Assembly (NCBI GenBank): GCA_014297435.1
Contig: JACOQA010000002.1
Location: 124,001 to 188,000 of the forward strand
From: Candidatus Nanohaloarchaea archaeon
GTDB lineage: Archaea; Nanohalarchaeota; Nanosalinia; Nanosalinales; Nanosalinaceae
Reading direction: 5' to 3'
Length of the DNA: 64,000 bases
The position numbers and the translations under genes are program-made. This document shows, one piece after another, positions 51,984-60,244 of the stretch. Position 1 is the first letter of the stretch, and every line of letters begins with the position of its first letter. The notes under the pieces were generated by a model that saw only the letters and a list, made by a program, of their open reading frames with translations, was not told where the DNA came from and searched no databases.

Positions 51984-53527
51984 CGAATTAACAAGTCGGC
52001 AATTTTGTCCGCTTCCTCTCCTCTATTCATCCTTCTACCTATTCCAACTATAATATCTCTATCGTCTTCTTTTATGCCGCCCAGCAACACTAGGCAGGCT
52101 ACAAACATAACTCCAAAGATTATTCCTCCAGGAATCAAAGCCCAGACAGGGACAGTGTTCCAGAGAAGATTAAGTCCTAAGTAAACTAGGATTAGGCCAG
52201 GAACTGCAGCTACTACAGGTTTCCATGTGTCTCTGGAGAAGGGGTGGGTTCCTTCAAAGTAGTAGACTTCCAGAAGCAGTAGGGTGCTGATGAAGATTGT
52301 TGAACCTGCTGTGGCTAGTGCGGCGCCAATCATTCCCAAGCCCAGACCGAAGTCGGGTATTAGTACAAAGTTTAAAGCCATGTTCAGAGCTAACTGGGCT
52401 ATGCTGTTCCTGAAAAGTATATGGTTTTTCTCTATTGATTGCAGCACCTGGTCTAAGTGTCCGACTGCTGAGGAGTAGAGCTGTCCTACTGCTAAAATAA
52501 CGAGTACGTTCGAAGCCACGGTGTACTGGCTTCCGAAAAGTATGTGGAGTACTTGTTCTGAGAAGAGGAACATTAGCATGAAGGCGGGGAAGGCCAGGTA
52601 AAAAGTCCAACGTGTCAGGGTTTTCAGCATTTTTTTGAGTCCTTTGCCTTCTTTTTCGGCTTCGGACATGGAAGGCAGCGCTAAACTGTTGAAGGCTTTG
52701 TAAGGTATCATGATTAGTGCGGCGGTCGGCAGTGCGGCGTTGTAAAACCCTACTGTTGCATCGTCCATGAAGTAGCCTAGGAAAGCTGTGTCAGCCCAGC
52801 CCAGGATTGTACCTATCATTCCTGAAAGCACTAAAGGATACGAGTAACGGATCATTTTTCTTCTCTGGAAGTTTACTGATTCTTTTGATCTAATGATTGG
52901 TCCTACTTTGAACTCCATGAAGTAGAATCCTAGTAGGGAGGATAGTACGACCCCTAGCAGCCATCCTCCGGCGGCTCCCGCCACACCCCATCCAAGTACG
53001 ACAAAGCCGATTGTAAAGATTAGTTGTACGATGTTCTGGAAGAACTGGTTTGTGATAACCCGGTACTTCAACTGTTTGTAGGCTACGGTTGTTGAGATGC
53101 TTACACGGGAGAAGACTGAGAACGGCGGTACGAAAGCAAGTATCTTGATTACTGGAGCCACAGCAGGGCTTTTGAAGAAGTTTTGAGCTAGGAAATCTGC
53201 GGAGATAAACATCAGAACTCCCATGAATATTGAAACCGGTAAAGTAATGTTTAGTGCGGAGTAGACAGCGCCTTTGACTGAGGAGAGATCGTTGTCCATC
53301 CTATACTCGGGAACGTATTTTTTGATGGCTTGGTTGATTGCGAAGAGAGAGATTGTGGTTGCAATACCAAGTATCATCAGTCCTTGTGATAGCTGGCCGT
53401 AGGCGTCCGGACCAACCATTCTTGCGACTATGGCTCTGTAGAAGTATGTGAATATTTTCGAGGCGAACATTCCTACTCCTGTCAACACTGCGCCTTTTGC
53501 CAGCGTGTTCAGCCTCTGGTTGGCCAT
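51971..53527 (-). CDS. Oligosaccharide flippase (Wzx/MATE-like)
   Basis: The 518-residue protein has about 14 hydrophobic segments and opens LNTLAKGAVLTGVGMFASKIFTYFYRAIVARMVGPDAYGQLSQGLMIL, typical of polysaccharide-biosynthesis flippases of the MOP superfamily. Such proteins move lipid-linked oligosaccharides from the cytosolic to the outer face of the membrane, and archaeal AglR is one example. In this cluster it would deliver the finished glycan to the oligosaccharyltransferase at the right edge. The ATG at 53527 is preferred over 53548. It is divergent from the phosphodiesterase gene at 53580. Confidence 0.92.
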   Translation of the reverse strand: MANQRLNTLAKGAVLTGVGMFASKIFTYFYRAIVARMVGPDAYGQLSQGLMILGIATTISLFAINQAIKKYVPEYRMDNDLSSVKGAVYSALNITLPVSIFMGVLMFISADFLAQNFFKSPAVAPVIKILAFVPPFSVFSRVSISTTVAYKQLKYRVITNQFFQNIVQLIFTIGFVVLGWGVAGAAGGWLLGVVLSSLLGFYFMEFKVGPIIRSKESVNFQRRKMIRYSYPLVLSGMIGTILGWADTAFLGYFMDDATVGFYNAALPTAALIMIPYKAFNSLALPSMSEAEKEGKGLKKMLKTLTRWTFYLAFPAFMLMFLFSEQVLHILFGSQYTVASNVLVILAVGQLYSSAVGHLDQVLQSIEKNHILFRNSIAQLALNMALNFVLIPDFGLGLGMIGAALATAGSTIFISTLLLLEVYYFEGTHPFSRDTWKPVVAAVPGLILVYLGLNLLWNTVPVWALIPGGIIFGVMFVACLVLLGGIKEDDRDIIVGIGRRMNRGEEADKIADLLIRQSK

Positions 53528-53579
53528 ACACAGAAGGTTTGACTCCACCTTTATTACCGTTTGAATCCAACTCTAAACT

Positions 53580-54446
53580 ATGTCTGAGTTCGACAAAATG
53601 CTTGTAGTAGGGCTTGATGGGCTTGATTACAGGAAAATCCAGAAATACGACTGCAGCAACCTGATGCTTCAAACATTCGGAAAACTGGATACCCAAGGAC
53701 TGGCCTTGAAAACCCCGATGCTCTGGGCCTCAATAATAACCGGCAAAAGCCCTGGAGAACACGGAATCGATGACATGCTCGCGTTTAAAGGTGAAAAAGC
53801 AAGGAAGCTAGACGATTTAATGGACAGGTTCTTCGGTTTCTTCGGCAGATCAGGTCTACACCTAAGAAAGACCGTAAACTACTATCTTTACGACGACAGC
53901 ATCTCGGTTCCCGACAAAAACTACATGGAAACCGACTCTATCTTTGAAAAAGTCGCTGACTCGAAAGCTTTCGACATTCCAGGCTATTCCGAGTATCCTT
54001 ACATTTCCGGCAAGATGAATGTTGCTAAACTATCCCGTAAAAACCCTCCTGTCTCACGTAAACGCGTGAAGAGGGATATTGACGCCGAACATCTTTACAG
54101 GAAAGAGCAGCTGTTCGAAAATATCGGAGAACATACTCTTTTGATGCAGCATTTCCACTACAGCGACTGGCATCAACACATGTATCTCTCCGAGGAAAAA
54201 GATAGGCAATTATACAAAGAAATGGACGAGCTGGCTGGAAAGATACTTGAGAAAGCCGATGATGATACCTTAGTGGTTTTCTGTTCCGACCATGGTTTGG
54301 AAGATGGCGGGCATAGAGATGAAGCGTTTTTCTCGGTAAACACGGATATAGACGAGAACCAGAGTATTACAACACTTCTTGAGAGCTGTCTAGAACATGT
54401 TGACTACAAAAACAAGGAGGAAACCGTTGAATCAATCGAGGTCTGA
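53580..54446 (+). CDS. Alkaline-phosphatase-superfamily protein (type I phosphodiesterase-like)
   Basis: The 288-residue protein starts MLVVGLDGLDYRKIQKYD (metal Asp), then LALKTPMLWASIITGKSPGEHGI with Thr as expected nucleophile, LMQHFHYSDWHQHMYL, and VVFCSDHGLEDGGHRDEAFFS, completing the two-metal site. It is the compact form of the family seen in archaeal glycan clusters. The formyltransferase gene follows 2 nt later, so they are probably co-translated. Substrate unknown. Confidence 0.8.
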   Translation: MSEFDKMLVVGLDGLDYRKIQKYDCSNLMLQTFGKLDTQGLALKTPMLWASIITGKSPGEHGIDDMLAFKGEKARKLDDLMDRFFGFFGRSGLHLRKTVNYYLYDDSISVPDKNYMETDSIFEKVADSKAFDIPGYSEYPYISGKMNVAKLSRKNPPVSRKRVKRDIDAEHLYRKEQLFENIGEHTLLMQHFHYSDWHQHMYLSEEKDRQLYKEMDELAGKILEKADDDTLVVFCSDHGLEDGGHRDEAFFSVNTDIDENQSITTLLESCLEHVDYKNKEETVESIEV

Positions 54447-54448
54447 AG

Positions 54449-55120
54449 ATGGATCTGGTCTTTCTAGGGATGAATCCGGCAGGAGAAAAAACACTGGAGT
54501 GGTTGAAAGAACGTGAAGACGTAGAATTACTGGTCTCGATAAAAGAAAAGAAAAATTTAGGTCTAATAGAAGAAGAGCGGCCGGAACTAGTTATTTCCTC
54601 GGGGTTCGAACACAAAGTACCAAAAGAGATACTTGAGGTTCCGGAAAAAGGGGTTGTCAACTTACATCCTTCGTTCCTACCTTTCAATAGAGGTGCGCAT
54701 CCTTATGTGTGGCCTTTAATCGATGGAACGCCGGCAGGGGTTTCTATACACTACATGAATGAAGGTATTGATGAGGGTCCTGTTATTTCGAGGAGGAAGG
54801 TTGAGAAAAAAGAGACGGATACTGCTAAAGATCTCTACGACCGTTTACAGCATGAAATGTTCCAATTATTCAAGGATTCCTGGAGGGATATAAAGAAAGG
54901 TGTTGAGGGTAGTGAACAGGATCTAGCTAAAGGAACTGTTCATAAAAGCAGTGATTTGGATGATTTAGCGAGTATTAATCCGAACGAAGAGTTTAAGGCT
55001 AAAGAGTTGGTTGATCTTTTACGGGCTTTAAGTTTTCCGCCTCACGGCATGGCTTCTATCGATGGAAAGTTTCTCGAACTGAATGTACGTGAAAATGTAG
55101 GAGACGAACCCAAGCACTAA
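54449..55120 (+). CDS. Formyltransferase (methionyl-tRNA formyltransferase-like fold)
   Basis: The 223-residue protein has the formyltransferase core KGVVNLHPSFLPFNRGAHPYVWPLIDGTPAGVSIHYMNEGIDEGPVISRR, with the catalytic Asn-His-Asp set (NLHPS and GIDEGP). It lacks the long C-terminal domain of tRNA formyltransferase, and archaea do not formylate initiator tRNA. A sugar N-formyltransferase, as in bacterial surface glycans (for example dTDP-amino sugar formylation), is the best guess given its neighbours. The N-terminus is short for that class, so the acceptor is uncertain. Confidence 0.8.
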   Translation: MDLVFLGMNPAGEKTLEWLKEREDVELLVSIKEKKNLGLIEEERPELVISSGFEHKVPKEILEVPEKGVVNLHPSFLPFNRGAHPYVWPLIDGTPAGVSIHYMNEGIDEGPVISRRKVEKKETDTAKDLYDRLQHEMFQLFKDSWRDIKKGVEGSEQDLAKGTVHKSSDLDDLASINPNEEFKAKELVDLLRALSFPPHGMASIDGKFLELNVRENVGDEPKH

Positions 55121-55147
55121 CTTAATAAACATGCATAAGTTATGCAT
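55121..55147 (+). promoter_or_regulatory. TATA box and 17-bp palindromic operator of the RHH gene
   Basis: CTTAATAAAC (55121-55130) is the TATA box. ATGCATAA-G-TTATGCAT (55131-55147) is a perfect palindrome lying between it and the ATG at 55153, covering the transcription start. This is the classic place for autorepression by the ribbon-helix-helix product. Confidence 0.65.
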
Positions 55148-55152
55148 CTTCT

Positions 55153-55347
55153 ATGCCGAGGAAAACAATTTCTCTGCCTGAAGACCTCGCAGACTTCGTG
55201 GATGATAATCATATCAACCTCTCAAGATTCGTACAGGACAAACTAAGAGAGCTAGCAGAATCCGAAAACACCGAAGAAGAACTCTCCGAAGAACAAGCCA
55301 AGGAAATCGCGAAAAAACTCGAAAAACTCGGCTATCTAGACAGGTAA
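55153..55347 (+). CDS. Ribbon-helix-helix (CopG-like) protein with LGYLD tail
   Basis: The 64-residue protein starts with RKTISLPEDLADFVDDNHINLSRFVQDKLRELAES, a ribbon-helix-helix DNA-binding module. An acidic helix then ends in AKKLEKLGYLDR. A palindrome sits over its own promoter, so it is probably an autorepressor that could also affect the downstream phosphodiesterase and PP-loop genes (10 and 23 nt gaps). An antitoxin role is possible by fold, but no toxin gene is next to it. Confidence 0.8.
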   Translation: MPRKTISLPEDLADFVDDNHINLSRFVQDKLRELAESENTEEELSEEQAKEIAKKLEKLGYLDR

Positions 55348-55357
55348 AAACTATATT

Positions 55358-56122
55358 ATGAAAGTATTCGGAATTGACGCCGCGACATGGGACATGATAA
55401 AACCACATAGAGACGAACTACCCAACTTCGACCGTTTAATGGAAGAATGTGACTACAAAACCGTTACGGTCGAGGAAACACCTAAATCCGCGCCGCTCTG
55501 GACATCAATCTTCACAGGTTTAAGACAGAGCGAACACGGACACAAAGACTTCGTGGTGGACGAAGAACTCCAGAAAAGAGAGGATATCGACGGAACATTC
55601 GTATGGGAAGAACTGGAAAACGTTGACTCCAAAATCCTGCAGGTTCCTGCGGTCATTCCGCCAATCAACTACAACACAAGTTACGAACCGGAAGGTTTCG
55701 GAGTCTCAAGTGACCTAGAAGAACTAGAAGCAGACAGAAAGAAACTGATGCAAAAATCGAAGGAAGTACTCGAAGAAGATCCAGAATTTTTCGCTGTAGT
55801 TTTCATGCAGCTCGACAGGGTAAGCCATTTCTACTGGAACGACAAAGAACTGATCCTCGAATGGTACAAGAAAATGGACGAAGTACTCGGCGAACTGCTT
55901 GAGTACTACGACTTTGACTCGGATGAACCGTTGATCGTTCTTTCAGACCACGGGTTCGCCGAGCACGGCGAAGGAAGAGTACAGACTTTACCTGAGGAAA
56001 CACCTCACGGAACCTTGGAAGGCGATCACCATGAAGATGCGGTTTTAATCACGAAAAACGTTGACTTTGAAATCGATCAACCTGAGGACGTCGGAAAGGC
56101 GATCCTCAATCACTTCAACTAA
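55358..56122 (+). CDS. Alkaline-phosphatase-superfamily protein (type I phosphodiesterase-like)
   Basis: The 254-residue protein reads KVFGIDAATWDMIKPHRDELPNF, then ETPKSAPLWTSIFTGLRQSEHGHKDF, then VVFMQLDRVSHFYWNDKE, LIVLSDHGFAEHGEG and TPHGTLEGDHHEDAVLI, giving the full set of metal ligands (Asp, Asp-His, Asp-His, His). The nucleophile position is Ser or Thr in KSAPLWTS. It lies in an operon with the RHH gene (10 nt) and the PP-loop gene (23 nt). Likely a glycan phosphodiesterase, phosphotransferase or sulfatase-like enzyme. Confidence 0.82.
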   Translation: MKVFGIDAATWDMIKPHRDELPNFDRLMEECDYKTVTVEETPKSAPLWTSIFTGLRQSEHGHKDFVVDEELQKREDIDGTFVWEELENVDSKILQVPAVIPPINYNTSYEPEGFGVSSDLEELEADRKKLMQKSKEVLEEDPEFFAVVFMQLDRVSHFYWNDKELILEWYKKMDEVLGELLEYYDFDSDEPLIVLSDHGFAEHGEGRVQTLPEETPHGTLEGDHHEDAVLITKNVDFEIDQPEDVGKAILNHFN

Positions 56123-56145
56123 TCTTTCAAAGAGGTATCACCACT

Positions 56146-57063
56146 ATGACACTTGAAGCACCTGTAACAAGAGAAGAAATTGAAAACGCGCCTACAAAAG
56201 CTAAAATAAGGGCTGGAGAAGAAGTTGTCAAGAAAGCCCTAGAAAAATACGACACCGAAAACGTAGTAATCGGTTTCACAGGAGGAAAAGACTCCACATT
56301 AACCGCATGGCTCGTCAAACGTGTCTGCGAGGAACACGGCTTTGATAAGCCACGTTTCATGTTCGTAGATCACGGCCAGCACTTCGACGAACTTGAAGAC
56401 TACGTCAACCGGTTAGCGGACGACTGGGGGTTCGACGTAATGGTGGCGAAGAACGAAGACTTGATCGAAAAAGCAGAAAACCCTGGAGACAAGGTTCCTG
56501 TCGCAGAACTTAACGAAAGAAACCAGAGGGAAGCAGAACGGGTCGGAGACTACGAAGAAGTGCCTTGGTTGATGGATACCGAAGCCGGAAACCATCTTCT
56601 CAAGACCGTTCCTATGAACGAACTGCTCGAGAACCATAACATAAAGGCCGTGATTAACGGAGTTCGATGGGACGAACACGAATCTAGAGGCGACGAGGAC
56701 TTCTACAGTCCTAGAAACGATCCGGACCACATCAGAGTCCACCCGATCCTTCAACTGGATGAGAGGGATGTCTGGGATGTTTCCTGGTTCCACATGGTTC
56801 CCGATGTAACAGGCATCGACATAGAAGAGTATCCGGAGACCGAAGAGGACTTACCGGAAGGACTGTCGAAAGACAGCGTTCCAATAAGTCCGAAGTACTG
56901 GGCAGGGTTCAGAAGCCTTGGATCAGAAGTTTCGACAGAGAAAAGCGAGGAAGAACCGGCTTGGTTACAGGATGTCGAGAACACGAAGGAAAGAGCTGGC
57001 AGAGCCCAGAACAAGGACGATAAAGAGATCATGGATAAGCTTAGAGAATTGGGTTACATGTAG
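56146..57063 (+). CDS. PAPS reductase/ATP sulfurylase subunit 2-like PP-loop protein
   Basis: The 305-residue protein has the ATP-pyrophosphatase P-loop VVIGFTGGKDSTLTAWLVKRV, then FVDHGQHFDELEDYVNRLADDWGFDV and a long domain with VINGVRWDEHESRGDEDFYSPRNDPDHIRVHPILQLDERDVW, as in CysH/CysD-type proteins. Here it lies in a glycan cluster with sulfatase-like genes, so it may provide activated sulfate or act in another adenylation of a glycan precursor. No CysN GTPase partner is adjacent and the CysH C-terminal catalytic Cys motif is absent. It ends KLRELGYM, like the small RHH proteins. Confidence 0.82.
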   Translation: MTLEAPVTREEIENAPTKAKIRAGEEVVKKALEKYDTENVVIGFTGGKDSTLTAWLVKRVCEEHGFDKPRFMFVDHGQHFDELEDYVNRLADDWGFDVMVAKNEDLIEKAENPGDKVPVAELNERNQREAERVGDYEEVPWLMDTEAGNHLLKTVPMNELLENHNIKAVINGVRWDEHESRGDEDFYSPRNDPDHIRVHPILQLDERDVWDVSWFHMVPDVTGIDIEEYPETEEDLPEGLSKDSVPISPKYWAGFRSLGSEVSTEKSEEEPAWLQDVENTKERAGRAQNKDDKEIMDKLRELGYM

Positions 57064-57132
57064 AGTTGTGAATACTTTCTTTCACAACATTTCTTTTTCC
57101 TTTTTTAACTGTATTTTTCCAAACTAAGAAAC

Positions 57133-58047
57133 GTGAAATTAAAACTTGTCGCGTTTTTAGCCCTAGTAGTTGTAGCTTCAGGCTGCCTGGGATCTTCACA
57201 GACCCCAGAACAAAAACTTGAATCTCTAACCTCCAAAGCCAACAGTTCCACATACCATATTACCTATGCGGCGGAGCTTGGAGGTTCCGAAGCACTCTCA
57301 GGTTTAATTGGAAGCCCTGAGATCTACAGCCTGAACGGAGACACTAAACACTTAACCACTACAAATCTGCTTGGTTCCGAAACTACTTCGGCAACATACA
57401 AGAAGAATGGGATGACTGTACGCTGTACAGACTCTGCTTTAGGTCTTTCAGAAGGCATAAGCTGTAGCAAAAGCTCTTCTTCCACAACCGCCTCGAGACC
57501 TTCAGAGATGCTGGAAAACGTTCCCAAAATTGCAGTAAACGAGACCGGCACAAGAACTATAGCCGGAAGAGAATGTTCTAACTTCGAACTCAGGGCATCG
57601 GAAAACACCACGACCTACACAGAAGATGTCAACGGCACTATGAACCTCTGTGTCGATAACCAGAAAGGCTACATCGCATCCATGGGGATAAACATCACAA
57701 CAAGCACTGAGCTGAACACTGAAAGGACAAGAAACGCTCTCAGAATGTACGTCAAAGAGTACGATGACGAAGTAAGTCCTGAAGACCTCGAAATCCCTGT
57801 AAATACTTTGGTCTCTCTGAGCTGTGATCCTTTCCACGCAAACATCACTTCTCTAGGTTACACGGGAGAAGCCCAAGTCGAACTTGCCGGAAATAACCAG
57901 ACAGTCAACCTCGAAGAAGGCGAGGAGAGAAGGTTGGACTTTAAGACGTCAAAAAGAAGCAACTACAATACCAAAGTGACTGTTTACGCGGGAGGGAAAG
58001 CCAGTTCGGACAGCTGTACTAACGTAGGAGGCTTCCTGAACCAGTAG
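57133..58047 (+). CDS. Lipoprotein, unknown function
   Basis: The 304-residue protein opens with a signal peptide and lipobox (VVVASGC, Cys18), then a Ser/Thr-rich extracellular domain with four conserved-looking cysteines (VRCTDS, ISCSKS, RECSNF, NLCVDN) and several N-x-S/T sequons. The C-terminal part (LSCDPFHANITSLGYTGEAQVELAGNNQTVNLEEGEE) is beta-rich, like an adhesion or binding domain. It starts at GTG. A cell-surface anchored protein is inferred; it may be a target of the local N-glycosylation machinery. No family recognised. Confidence 0.75.
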   Translation: MKLKLVAFLALVVVASGCLGSSQTPEQKLESLTSKANSSTYHITYAAELGGSEALSGLIGSPEIYSLNGDTKHLTTTNLLGSETTSATYKKNGMTVRCTDSALGLSEGISCSKSSSSTTASRPSEMLENVPKIAVNETGTRTIAGRECSNFELRASENTTTYTEDVNGTMNLCVDNQKGYIASMGINITTSTELNTERTRNALRMYVKEYDDEVSPEDLEIPVNTLVSLSCDPFHANITSLGYTGEAQVELAGNNQTVNLEEGEERRLDFKTSKRSNYNTKVTVYAGGKASSDSCTNVGGFLNQ

Positions 58048-58065
58048 ACTCTCCTTCTTCATTCC

Positions 58066-58962
58066 TTATTTCAGATCTTTTACAGTTTCTCTGATAGCTT
58101 CTTCAGAATTCATGGATGGCTTCCAGCCGGTTTCTTTCAGTTTCTGAATATCAAGCCTCATCTCCGGAACATCCCCGTCCCAACCCTTTCTACCTCCCGT
58201 ATAGCTAAAATCAGGATCGAGATCCATCTCGTCCGAAACAACTTCTGCAATCCTTGTAACATCAATAGCATCCTCATTACCGATATTAAAAACAGTTTCT
58301 TCACTCTCCCAGGCTGCGATAATTCCTTCCACGGTATCTTCGACGTGTATATACGATTTTTTCTGTCTACCGTCACCCAGTATTTCAAGCTCTTCAGGAT
58401 CCTCTTTCAGTTTCTGAACAAAGTCGTAGGTAACTCCTTTTTCAGCTCTTCCACCTACAATATTTGCCAGCCTTACTATAGTCAAGTCTAAGCCAAGTAT
58501 CTGCTGATAAACTTGGCACATGTGTTCTCCCCCAGCCTTTGTGGCGCCGTACATCGAGATAGGGTCGAAATTAGCGGTCTCAGGCGTAGGTATCTCACAG
58601 TCCTCGCCGTAAATAACAGATGAAGAAGTAAATACTAGCTTTTCCACATTAGATTCCTGGCATGCATCAAGCACAGCCTTTGTTCCTTCAAAGTTTTCCT
58701 CAAAATCTTTGTCGCGGTCATCCGGAAAAGTATTGACTTTGGGGTTAGCAGCTAGATGTAAAACAGCGTCAAAACCTCTAAACACTTCTCTAAGCTTAGA
58801 AGTGTTCTTTATGTCTACCTCCAAAAAATCTGCGTTTTCAGGTATCAATTCTTTTTTCCCGGAGGAGAGATTATCTACAACAGTTACTTCGTGTTTTTCC
58901 AAAAGTTTCTCTGTAAGATGTGATCCTATAAATCCTGCTCCGCCGGTAACCGCTACGTTCAT
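58066..58962 (-). CDS. NAD-dependent sugar-nucleotide epimerase/dehydratase
   Basis: The 298-residue protein begins NVAVTGGAGFIGSHLTEKLLEKHEVTVVDNLSSG, the extended short-chain dehydrogenase NAD motif. Other parts are AVLHLAANPKV, VFTSSSVIYGE, the catalytic SMYGATKAGGEH (Tyr-x3-Lys) and LDLTIVRLANIVGG. It is close to UDP-glucose 4-epimerase-type enzymes that interconvert UDP-hexoses. It lies on the minus strand opposite the RHH/nucleotidyltransferase gene, whose promoter region is shared. Confidence 0.92.
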   Translation of the reverse strand: MNVAVTGGAGFIGSHLTEKLLEKHEVTVVDNLSSGKKELIPENADFLEVDIKNTSKLREVFRGFDAVLHLAANPKVNTFPDDRDKDFEENFEGTKAVLDACQESNVEKLVFTSSSVIYGEDCEIPTPETANFDPISMYGATKAGGEHMCQVYQQILGLDLTIVRLANIVGGRAEKGVTYDFVQKLKEDPEELEILGDGRQKKSYIHVEDTVEGIIAAWESEETVFNIGNEDAIDVTRIAEVVSDEMDLDPDFSYTGGRKGWDGDVPEMRLDIQKLKETGWKPSMNSEEAIRETVKDLK

Positions 58963-59017
58963 ACTAAGAATCTTTTGTCCCTAGACGGTTTAAAATCTGC
59001 TCGACCAGTAAAGAATA

Positions 59018-59758
59018 ATGGCTAAGAAACGTGTCTCTTTAACCCTTGAGGAAGAGATGGTGGAGAAAATAGATGCCGAGGCTGAGGAAAGAGAGTTGAA
59101 CAGGTCGCAGACGGTTGAAGAGATAGCGGAGAAGTACTTTGGTGAAAGAGGTATAGATACAGCGGTTGTTTTCTGCGGAGATCCTGAAGCCAAAAGCCTC
59201 GAACTACATAACGGCAAGCCAGTACTATCACATATACTTGACCATCTTGCCGAGGAAGGTATCAACAGAGCTATACTTCTTTCAGGGAAGAATAAAGAGA
59301 TTGAGGAAAGCTTCGGGTCAGAATACAGTGGTTTAGCGCTTGAATATATTGAGGATGAGCCAGAGGGCACGGCTGCAGCCTTGAAGAAAGTTGAAGGTAA
59401 GGTCGATGGCGAGTTCGCTGCTTTGAACGGTCATGTTATCGCGGATGTAGATATGGATGAAATGTTAAGGTTTCACAGAGAGGAGAGCTCTGTTGCAACG
59501 ATCGCATTGACCTCTGTAGAGGATCCTTCGAGCTACGGTGTTGCAAGATTAAAAGGCAGGAAGGTTCTTGGTTTTGTTGAAAAACCAGAAGATGGCGAGG
59601 AACCTTCGCGTTTGATAAACGCCGGCACCTATATTTTCGGATCGGAGATCTTCTCTATGCTGGAAGAGGAAAGTATAGAGACTGTTTTCAAGAACTTAGC
59701 GGATCAAAAACAGCTTTCAGGTTATATTTACGGTGGAAAGTGGCGTAACTGGGATTAG
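59018..59758 (+). CDS. Ribbon-helix-helix / degenerate sugar nucleotidyltransferase fusion
   Basis: The 246-residue protein joins an N-terminal ribbon-helix-helix (KKRVSLTLEEEMVEKIDAEAEERELNRSQTVEEIAEKYF, about 3-42) to a sugar-nucleotidyltransferase domain. The latter keeps the fold markers GTAAALKKV, ALTSVEDPSSYGVA, FVEKPE and NAGTYIFG, but the G-rich loop normally reading GGxGTRL is replaced by CGDPEAKSLELHNGKP. The metal-binding Asp in the LNGD motif is His (LNGHVIADVDM). It should therefore not catalyse transfer, but could bind a sugar nucleotide and DNA. TTTAAAATC at 58989 is a TATA box with a leaderless start at 59018. Confidence 0.85.
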   Translation: MAKKRVSLTLEEEMVEKIDAEAEERELNRSQTVEEIAEKYFGERGIDTAVVFCGDPEAKSLELHNGKPVLSHILDHLAEEGINRAILLSGKNKEIEESFGSEYSGLALEYIEDEPEGTAAALKKVEGKVDGEFAALNGHVIADVDMDEMLRFHREESSVATIALTSVEDPSSYGVARLKGRKVLGFVEKPEDGEEPSRLINAGTYIFGSEIFSMLEEESIETVFKNLADQKQLSGYIYGGKWRNWD

Positions 59759-60180
59759 ATTGTTCTTATCAGCTTCCTCTCTATCCTCATGGCTTCCTCG
59801 GATACGAGTTCTTCTACAAGCATTCCCAGGTTGTAGAGGAGTGATGCAGCTATTCCTATAGCCAGGTGTGCTTTTACAGGTTCTAGTGCATTAAGTTGGA
59901 AGGCTGCTATTATTGGCACGAGAGCCGCAACATAATGAATCATGCTTAGAATTACTATATCGTTCTCCTGGTAGTTTGGTGTTCCTAATGCTTTCCTGTA
60001 TGCTATGATGGAGAGTATCCCAAATCCCAAGACTGCTCCAAAACCGTAAGAAACAGCTTCCAAAAGTGTTGGCAGTCCGTGAGCTTTGATTAATGCGGCT
60101 CCGGATCCCCAAAAGGCTATTGTGAATCCATAAGCTCTTGACTCCTTTGCAAGGGTTGCTCTGAGGAAGCTTTTTCTCAT
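59755..60180 (-). CDS. Four-segment membrane protein, unknown
   Basis: The 141-residue product starts MRKSFLRATLAKESRAYG, then has four hydrophobic segments (FTIAFWGSGAALI, LEAVSYGFGAVLGFGILSIIAY, IVILSMIHYVAALVPIIAAF and HLAIGIAASLLYNLGMLVEEL) and a basic C-terminal tail. No family is recognised. The ATG at 60180 is chosen over an upstream frame start at 60237, since the added residues would overlap the divergent promoter. CTTTAAATG (60201-60209, minus strand) is its likely TATA box. Its 3' end overlaps the fusion gene by 4 nt. Confidence 0.65.
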   Translation of the reverse strand: MRKSFLRATLAKESRAYGFTIAFWGSGAALIKAHGLPTLLEAVSYGFGAVLGFGILSIIAYRKALGTPNYQENDIVILSMIHYVAALVPIIAAFQLNALEPVKAHLAIGIAASLLYNLGMLVEELVSEEAMRIERKLIRTI

Positions 60181-60200
60181 AATGATTGTTTCTCTACGCT

Positions 60201-60244
60201 CATTTAAAGAAATTTTATAAACGATATCGTAATACATCGTAATA
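60201..60244. promoter_or_regulatory. Divergent promoter with ATCGTAATA direct repeats
   Basis: Two TATA boxes (CTTTAAATG on minus; TTTTATAAAC at 60213-60222 on plus) face opposite ways. ACGATATCGT (60221-60230) is a palindrome, and ATCGTAATA occurs at 60226 and 60236, the second running into the ATG at 60244. One regulator could control both genes. Confidence 0.45.

Noticed and set aside
53301-53696. Minus-strand frame between the flippase and phosphodiesterase genes
   Set aside because: It overlaps two well-supported divergent genes in the wrong frame and has no family features.
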